From Bdellovibrionales bacterium (lineage in GTDB: Bacteria > Bdellovibrionota > Bdellovibrionia > Bdellovibrionales > UBA1609): a stretch of DNA of 37,867 nt. A program made the translations under genes and the position numbers. Positions 32,051-37,867 of this stretch are shown one piece after another. Each line of letters starts with the position of its first letter. Position 1 is the stretch's first letter. A model generated the notes under the pieces. The model worked only from the letters and a program-made list of their open reading frames with translations. It was not told where the DNA came from and did not search any database. The DNA lies in contig JACOND010000014.1 in assembly GCA_014323935.1 (NCBI GenBank), positions 1 to 37,867 on the forward strand, read 5' to 3'.

Positions 32051-33733
32051 TTACCTATCTAATTCCCCTGCAATAATATTCATGCTTCCTAAAAGAGTTA
32101 TTGCATCAGAGGTTAAAAAACCTTGAATACAATGAGGAAAAGATTGATAAATAGGAAAACAAGGGGGTCTTACTTTTAAACGATAGGGCTTAGGACCTCC
32201 ATCACTGACAAGATAAAAACCAAGTTCTCCATTTGCTGCTTCCGTGGCAGAATAACACTCCCCTTTAGGAGGCCTTAAGCCATGTATCACCAGCATAAAA
32301 TGATTCATCAATCCTTCAATATTTCCATAAACCTCTTTTTTTTCTGGTAACACAATATCTTTATCCCGAATCGTATAGTCCCCTGCAGGTACATTTTTAC
32401 ACACTTGTTCTATAATTTTAACCGACTGCCTCATTTCCTCTAAACGAACCAGATAGCGATCATAAGCATCTCCCGTTGTTCCTACAGGTATTTCAAAATC
32501 CAAACTTTCATATCCATAATAAGGTTCTACTTTTCTCAAATCTAAATTTAAACCTGTTGAACGAAGACAAGGTCCTGTATATCCCCAAGAAATAGCTTGT
32601 TCTGTATCTATCACTCCTACTTTTTGATTTCTTTGCATCCAAATTTTATTATAAGTTAATAAAGTGTCTATGTCTTTAATTCCTCCCTTCATTTCTTTAC
32701 AAAACTGAAGAATGTCTTTAAACCAATTTTTAGGAGGTTCATTTGCCATGCCTCCTACCCTAGTCATAGAAACTGTCAATCTAGCTCCACAAAGTTTTTC
32801 AAAAAGGGTGTAAACTTTCTCTCTATAAGTAAAAGCTTGAAAAAAACCAGTTAAAGCACCTAAATCAAACGCAGCGGCTCCGATACATACAATATGGTCA
32901 ATAATACGAGATAGTTCACAGAGAATGATTCTCATAGCTTGAGCCTTTGGAGGAATTTCAACATCTAGGAGTTCTTCAACAGTTTTACAGTAACCCACAT
33001 TATTCATAGGAGAAGAACAATAATTCAGTCGATCTGTATAGGGAATCACTTGATTATAAGGATGAACTTCAGCCATTTTTTCAAAACAGCGATGTAAGTA
33101 TCCTATTTCCACATTAGCCCTATAAATTTTTTCACCGTCCATAAGAGCCATAATTCTAAGGGTTCCATGAGTGGCTGGATGAGAGGGACCTATATTGAGA
33201 GGAATCAAATCCTTATCTTTGAAATCAGGAGCTTTTCCATCTGGTTCATTATCCATAGAAAATTCCAGAGATTCTGACAAATGTTGCTGTAAATCTGCAG
33301 GATAATCCTTTCTCAAAGGATATCCTTTAAATTGATGATGAGTTAGAATTCTCTTCATATTTGGATGATCTTTAAATTTCAAACCATACATATCATAAAT
33401 TTCTCTTTCAAACCAATCGGCTGTTGGATAAATAAATTGAGCTGTAGGAATCACCTCTTCTTCTTTAACAAAGACTTTTATTCTCAAACGAGAGATCTTT
33501 TTCACAGAAAACAACTCATAACAAACTTCAAATTCTTTTTCTCGTTCAGGATAATGAACTCCTGTTACACACATTAAAAAATCAAAGGATTGATATTTTT
33601 TGAGATATTGTAAAACAGAAGTTAACTCTCCTGTTTCTAACTCTAATATATGAGAATGACATATTTGATTAAAAACAAATTCTTTTTTAAATCTCTGATT
33701 TAAATCTTGTTTTAACTGTTTTATAGAACTCAT
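32051..33733 (-). CDS. nuoCD: NADH-quinone oxidoreductase fused subunits C and D
   Basis: The 560-aa fusion has an N-terminal NuoC domain (to about 165; VTGVHYPE, PTADWFEREIYDMYGL, HPNMKRIL) and a C-terminal NuoD domain. NuoD signatures are GPSHPATHGTLR, EIGYLHRCFEK, YTDRLNYCSSPMNN and the quinone-site region, ending DAITLLGSMNIIAGELDR. The fused form is known from E. coli and relatives and from some other lineages. ATG at 33733 was preferred over a GTG 24 bases upstream: it overlaps the nuoB stop as TAATG and follows GGGAG. Both domains look complete. Confidence 0.96.
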   Translation of the reverse strand: MSSIKQLKQDLNQRFKKEFVFNQICHSHILELETGELTSVLQYLKKYQSFDFLMCVTGVHYPEREKEFEVCYELFSVKKISRLRIKVFVKEEEVIPTAQFIYPTADWFEREIYDMYGLKFKDHPNMKRILTHHQFKGYPLRKDYPADLQQHLSESLEFSMDNEPDGKAPDFKDKDLIPLNIGPSHPATHGTLRIMALMDGEKIYRANVEIGYLHRCFEKMAEVHPYNQVIPYTDRLNYCSSPMNNVGYCKTVEELLDVEIPPKAQAMRIILCELSRIIDHIVCIGAAAFDLGALTGFFQAFTYREKVYTLFEKLCGARLTVSMTRVGGMANEPPKNWFKDILQFCKEMKGGIKDIDTLLTYNKIWMQRNQKVGVIDTEQAISWGYTGPCLRSTGLNLDLRKVEPYYGYESLDFEIPVGTTGDAYDRYLVRLEEMRQSVKIIEQVCKNVPAGDYTIRDKDIVLPEKKEVYGNIEGLMNHFMLVIHGLRPPKGECYSATEAANGELGFYLVSDGGPKPYRLKVRPPCFPIYQSFPHCIQGFLTSDAITLLGSMNIIAGELDR

Positions 33734-34266
33734 TAACGATAAGCTCCCGGCTTCCACTGATCTTTGTAAGGTCGTGGACGATTTTCTGTAATCATTTTTT
33801 GAATCGCCATAACTCCATCTATAACAGCTTCTGGAGTAGGAGGACAGCCTGGAACATAAACATCTACAGGAATCACTTTATCGACTCCTTGCAACACGTG
33901 ATAAGCTCTATAAAAACCTCCTGAACTTGCACAAGCTCCCATGGCAATAACATACTTAGGTTCTATCATCTGTTCATAAACACGAGAAATGATAGGAGCC
34001 ATTTTTTCTGTAATAGTTCCCGCTACAATCATCAAATCAGACTGCCGAGGTGAAAAACGAACCACCTCAGCTCCAAACCTTGCCAAGTCATAGCGAGGTC
34101 CTAAAACAGACATAATTTCAATTCCACAGCAAGCTGTTCCATAAGTCATAGGCCAAAGAGAGTTACGACGACTCCAAGCCACAATGCGATCCATGCGAGA
34201 TGTAAAAAAAGGACTCTCTAGATTTTGAAATTTGTCATTTGATAAAGAGATTTTTTTTTCTTCCAT
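33733..34266 (-). CDS. nuoB: NADH-quinone oxidoreductase subunit B
   Basis: The 177-aa subunit carries the terminal [4Fe-4S] cluster N2 next to the quinone site. Its ligands are the adjacent C46-C47 in TACCGIE, C112 in GACASSGG and C141 in VPGCPPTPE. Length and motifs are typical. It is the first gene of the operon seen here; nuoA, which usually precedes it, is not found upstream, where only degraded DNA is seen. The stop overlaps the start of nuoCD. Confidence 0.97.
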   Translation of the reverse strand: MEEKKISLSNDKFQNLESPFFTSRMDRIVAWSRRNSLWPMTYGTACCGIEIMSVLGPRYDLARFGAEVVRFSPRQSDLMIVAGTITEKMAPIISRVYEQMIEPKYVIAMGACASSGGFYRAYHVLQGVDKVIPVDVYVPGCPPTPEAVIDGVMAIQKMITENRPRPYKDQWKPGAYR

Positions 34267-34841
34267 TCCATAGATAAATTAAATAAAAAAGACGTTTTTG
34301 TCAATTCTATAAAAAAATTTAGCTCATATTTTCAATCTTATAAATTGAATCTAAAATCTACCATTCCTCTATCTTCTGAATTCCAAGTACCTTTTGCCAT
34401 ATGTATATGAAATTTATAAAATCTAACATTCCTTTTTTTTCCATTTTTTTAATTTTATAACAATTAAGTAAAAAAATATTATAAAAAACATTTTTCAATA
34501 TATAAACCGATGACTTGTTCAGCCTTCTTAATTATCTCATCTAAAAAGGTACTTTGAGTGCATTCTAGTAGCTCCTAAACCTTGAGCTATAGCATCTGCT
34601 ATTAGCTTCATACTGTTGCCAATCATAATCTTGATAGACTTCTTTTACCATCCATTGTTGCTCAACCCATTGTCAGCAGTTTTCTTTGACTTTCTATAGC
34701 AAATAACATATCACAAGCTATAGGCTAACAAATCCAGCATATTCCAGGTCTTTACTCATTTTTTTCTGTTTGTTCTTCAGATTATTTGCAAAAACAAACA
34801 TAATTAACACTATTTTATGATTCTTCTTTTTTTTAATTCTT
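34267..34841 (-). pseudogene. Decayed remnants, including the tail of a pentapeptide-protein paralog
   Basis: At about 34330-34402 the - strand reads MAKGTWNSEDRGMVDFRFNL-stop, resembling the C-terminus of the 35272-36468 lipoprotein (TGIRNPEKRGMIDIRYNL). At about 34500-34765 interrupted frames (MSKDLEYAGFVSL, VEQQWMVKEVYQDYDWQQYE) indicate another dead gene that I could not identify. No nuoA-like sequence was found. Confidence 0.45.
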
Positions 34842-35225
34842 TTAAAATTCTATCAACAATGATATCTGATAGATATTAAATAATAAAAGAATATTATCAA
34901 AATAATCCATTAGAAAGTCGCTGTTATACCGCATACTAAACCAGAAGTTCCTAATGATTTTTGAATTTTTTCTATATATCTTTCTTTCTAAAATGGCCTC
35001 ATAAAACTCTTCATAATTCTCCATGAGACCATTATCTTTTAAATTTTCCAATGTAATGACTTGGGTCTTTCTAAACTCCAATCTATGCTAAACCTGCAAA
35101 AGCAAATGGACTCATAAATTTTAGACTGAAAGCTTCCTTTTGTGAACTCTTCCTCTATTTCTTCTTTTTGTCCTAAACCTTCCTTTAAATGACTATTTAA
35201 ACTTAGGAATAATAAAAATAAATGT
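34842..35225 (-). pseudogene. Dead secreted-protein gene
   Basis: The upstream part (about 35085-35225) reads a signal-peptide-like FLLFLSLNSHLKEGLGQK and SLKFMSPFAFAGLA in different frames. A 79-codon open frame follows at 34842-35081 (LENLKDNGLMENYEEFYEAI, IIRNFWFSMRYNSDFL). Stops and shifts separate them. No family was recognised. A short product from 35081 is possible but not supported by a ribosome site. Confidence 0.4.
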
Positions 35226-35271
35226 GCTTTTTTTTCTTCCTTGTTATTTTAAAATAAACCCTTTTAGTCCA

Positions 35272-36468
35272 TCAATTTTGCAAATTGTATCTAATATCTA
35301 TCATTCCTCTTTTTTCTGGATTTCTAATACCTGTGGCTGTGAATGCGAAAATCTCGGTAATAAGAATATTAAAAAAACTAAGACTCACTCTAAAAAGAGA
35401 ATTATAGGTAGCTTTTTCTAATTTAGTAGAACTGTATAGTAGAGTAACACTTCCAAAATTACTTAAATCAAGGTTCGTCTCTAAATTCGCCCCTGTTAAA
35501 TCTGCACTCCTAAAATCAGCCAAAGAGATGTCAGCACCTTTAAAACTAGCTCTTATCAATTTAGCTCCTCTAAAATCAGCTCCCCTCAAATTTGCATAAT
35601 CAAAAATATAATTGTCTAAAGTCAAATCAGAAAAATCGAGACCTTCCAAATTACAAGCAGTTAAATCACGAGTATATCTCAGATAATTTCTAGCATCACA
35701 ATCTTTACCCTCCCTTTTAACTCTCATTTCAGCAAGTCTAGCTTCATGGATATCTACCATTTCTCTTTTGTCTGGAGAAGCTATACCTCCTCCCCAAACA
35801 GAAAAGAACCTCAACATAGAATCATAACTCGCATTTTTTAATAAGGCATCTGTAAAATCACTCAAATCAAGGTTCGTCTCTAAATTCGCATCTGTTAAGT
35901 CAGCGTTTACAAACTTGGCACCTTCTATATTAGCCATTTTAAAATTCGCTCCCCTCAAATTTGCATTATTAAAAATAAAACCTCTCAAATCTTGATTTGA
36001 AAAATCAGCTCCTTCTAATTGACATCCTTTTCCTAAACATCCTTTATCCTTACAACCTGTCTCTCTAACGGTTTTATCTAGTTCCTTAAAATCATCCTCA
36101 TACTTCAGGTAATATTTATAATTTGTGATATTACATTTCGACTTATCTTGAGCTGATGAAAGCTGAATCTCAAAAGACTCTTCTTCTGAGGATGGAGACT
36201 CAAGCTCAGAAGTTTCTTCTTCTGAGGATGGAGACTCAAGCTCAAAAGACTCTTCTTCTGAAGATGAAGTCTTAAGTTCAGAGCTTTCTTCTTCTAGGGA
36301 TGAAGTCTCAAGTTCAGAAGACTCTTCTCCTATTGATGATAAATTAACTTGAGATACTTCTGGTTCAATAGGAAAATCCACTTCAGGAGATACCTGTTGA
36401 CAAGAAAGCACAAAAACTAAATTTAAAAATATTATCTTCAAAAATACTCTCATTTCTCTTTCTTTCAT
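35272..36468 (-). CDS. Pentapeptide-repeat lipoprotein with acidic Ser/Glu repeat spacer
   Basis: The 398-aa protein has a lipoprotein signal (FLKIIFLNLVFVLS then C23), preceded by a good AGGAGT ribosome site at the first ATG. Residues about 43-103 are five 12-residue acidic repeats (SSxEEESxELxS), likely an unstructured stalk. Two pentapeptide-repeat blocks follow (GADFSNQDLRGFIFNNANLR near 152, and NLEGLDFSDLTL to ANLETNLDLSNF near 275-345), predicting right-handed beta-helices with the A(D/N)LxG rhythm. Each block is followed by a similar tail (GIASPDKREMVDI and GIRNPEKRGMIDI), so the gene arose by internal duplication. A Cys-rich segment CKDKGCLGKGC lies before the first block. It is probably an envelope or surface protein; binding partner unknown. 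Confidence 0.82.
   Translation of the reverse strand: MKEREMRVFLKIIFLNLVFVLSCQQVSPEVDFPIEPEVSQVNLSSIGEESSELETSSLEEESSELKTSSSEEESFELESPSSEEETSELESPSSEEESFEIQLSSAQDKSKCNITNYKYYLKYEDDFKELDKTVRETGCKDKGCLGKGCQLEGADFSNQDLRGFIFNNANLRGANFKMANIEGAKFVNADLTDANLETNLDLSDFTDALLKNASYDSMLRFFSVWGGGIASPDKREMVDIHEARLAEMRVKREGKDCDARNYLRYTRDLTACNLEGLDFSDLTLDNYIFDYANLRGADFRGAKLIRASFKGADISLADFRSADLTGANLETNLDLSNFGSVTLLYSSTKLEKATYNSLFRVSLSFFNILITEIFAFTATGIRNPEKRGMIDIRYNLQN
36160..36339 (-). repeat. 36-bp coding minisatellite (5 copies)
   Basis: Five imperfect 36-bp units lie within the lipoprotein gene, each encoding a 12-residue Ser/Glu-rich unit. Copy-number change would preserve the reading frame and alter stalk length. 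Confidence 0.75.
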
Positions 36469-37867
36469 TTTTACTCCTTTTGCTTTGTTTTTAATATATA
36501 ATTTTTTTTTATAGTCGCCTTTAAATAAAGGGTTTTAGGAGCTTTTTATGAGAGAGAAAAAAGACAAAATTTTAGTTCCAATGAGCTTTGCTAATTAAAA
36601 AAATCTATAGAAAAAGAGCTTTTTATTATCTTTAATAAGTAAAGAGATTCAAGGTTTTTTTATAAGATTTACAGTTACTTTTGTCCGGCAATTCACTTAG
36701 TGAGTTATTTTATAAATGATAAAGTTTTATTCTTCTTAATAAACGAGTTTGAAAGAGAATTCCTTTTCATGAATAAAATAAGTTTCTTTTTATAACACTT
36801 TCTTTTTTCACATCATAAATTCTTCCCTGAATAAAAATCTGTTGTTTTATTTCTTGAAAAATCTTGAACACACAAAAGAAAAGCCAGATGATAGCCTTGT
36901 TTAAAATACAACATTACATGAGTTCTAAATACTTAAGAATATAGAAGATTAATATTTATAATTTTATCCAGAAACGACTTAAAACATCGCTCCTATACAA
37001 AAGGGTCAACAGCAACTTCATCATCTCGCTTGAAATTCAAAACCTACAAAATAAAGGAAAAATCTTCTAAAAGCTTATGTTGATTTTAAGGTGATTACTA
37101 AACTAGTTTCAGCCTTCTACCTAACAGTAGTGAAGATTTTTCTTTACAGGATTTTTCGAAGAAGAGTATAATGAGAATCTAAGAGAACAAAATAGAATTA
37201 TCAAGAAGAAAGTGCTTTGCCTAGACCTGATACTGTTTTATAATAAGAAAGCTCAGAAAGAAGAAAAAAATTCAAGGAGCATAATTAGATAGAGAGAAGT
37301 TTACAAAGCTTTTGACTCATTGATATAAAAAATCAAAAAATATTCATTTCTGATTTTAATAAAAAATTATGTTACAAAGTTAGTTCAATGAAAAGATAAA
37401 AAAACAGGTAACCTTAAAAATATAAATGGTCTATATATCTTCTTTTATTTTCTATATTTGCTTTATACATTATTATAGAAAATAATTTTCCTAAATTTAT
37501 TAAGACTCTAGCTTTTATATTTTATTGGGGATTACCTTATTAAATATCCTTTATATTTTTAATAAAGATTTTCTAAAAAAAAGAGAATATCTCTAAAATT
37601 AGAAGACTAGATTTTTTAAGAATTCTTTTTTAATTTTTCAATTTCTTCTTTAGAAAAACCTGTAATTTTAGATGTAAAAGCCATCTCTACTTTTTCTTTT
37701 AGCATATTTAAATTTCTTGCAGTCCTTCTTACCTCCCTTATTCATGCCTTCTTCCATCCAGCCCTGCCTGTCTAATCTATAAATCCATCTTTACTTCGGT
37801 ACTCATCACAGGCTAACTCTTGGATTCTCTCATCTTCTGATAACTTTGTAAAATAACTCATCGCTTC
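36469..37867. repeat. Right arm of long inverted repeat with extra insert
   Basis: Positions 36595-36795 match 376-575 inverted, and 37326-37720 match 1-372 inverted. Between them about 530 bases (36800-37325) have no counterpart in the left arm; this stretch has short frames (FFEEEYNENLREQNRIIKKK near 37147) but no identifiable gene. A 16-codon frame at 36548 (MREKKDKILVPMSFAN) is not supported as a gene. Confidence 0.8.
37616..37867 (-). pseudogene. C-terminal part of an Rpn/PD-(D/E)XK transposase-family gene, broken
   Basis: The - strand reads EAMSYFTKLSEDERIQELA, then an in-frame stop and frameshift in the Gly/Glu-rich linker, then LNMLKEKVEMAFTSKITGFS and KEEIEKLKKNS-stop. It is the inverted homolog of 1-96 and shows more of the gene. 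It is interrupted, and cut by the window end. Confidence 0.65.

Noticed and set aside
34267..34841. nuoA upstream of nuoB
   Set aside because: No frame with NuoA-like membrane segments; only decayed unrelated pieces are seen.
1..37867. tRNA or rRNA genes
   Set aside because: No cloverleaf-like or rRNA-like sequence was noticed on either strand.

Overview
The window is very AT-rich DNA from a proteobacterium-like, probably host-associated bacterium. It combines ordinary respiratory and amino-acid metabolism genes with an accessory load typical of intracellular lineages: secreted ankyrin-repeat proteins, a pentapeptide-repeat lipoprotein, many decayed Rpn/PD-(D/E)XK transposase-family fragments and many frameshifted genes. 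Taxonomy cannot be fixed. The fused NuoCD and the N7 cysteine motif in NuoG resemble Gammaproteobacteria more than typical Alphaproteobacteria, while the repeat and pseudogene load resembles Rickettsiales, Holosporales or Legionellales-type endosymbionts.

Layout. Positions 1-5196 hold repeats, Rpn fragments and ankyrin genes, one nearly intact (2011-2583). Positions 5197-12066 are a normal metabolic block: malic enzyme with a phosphotransacetylase domain (maeB), dprA, full-length glycine decarboxylase gcvP and a TauE/SafE permease. Positions 12600-13985 carry two more broken ankyrin genes. Positions 13470-20950 are the unusual part: CRISPR repeats or repeat fragments, all on the + strand, lie at 13470, 14587, 16126 and 16813 before a regular 9-repeat array at 20344-20950. 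The intervals between the isolated repeats are 0.65 to 3.5 kb of mobile-element-like DNA. Three of them carry versions of the same lipoprotein plus secreted-protein cassette, cut off exactly at repeat edges.

Positions 21088-28427 complete a type II-B CRISPR-Cas locus: tracrRNA (+ strand), then cas4, cas2, cas1 and a very large cas9 (1737 aa) on the - strand. The order is that of Francisella novicida, and the tracrRNA core is close to that of F. novicida. Each repeat contains an extended -10 promoter-like element, so the array may be transcribed without a leader; the usual leader position is occupied by a truncated gene.

Positions 28641-34266 hold a complex I operon read leftward, nuoB-nuoCD-nuoE-nuoF-nuoG, with a short NuoG and no nuoA or nuoH-N adjacent. 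Positions 34267-37867 hold pseudogene remnants, a pentapeptide-repeat lipoprotein and the second arm of a long inverted repeat whose first arm is at 1-575. The whole window therefore lies between two oppositely oriented copies of an Rpn-associated repeat.

The best candidate for something new is the interrupted CRISPR region: kilobase mobile-element segments bounded by CRISPR repeats, including a frameshifted Csx16-like (ring-nuclease family) gene and a divergent repeat with a nearby sequence that pairs with it through matching base changes.
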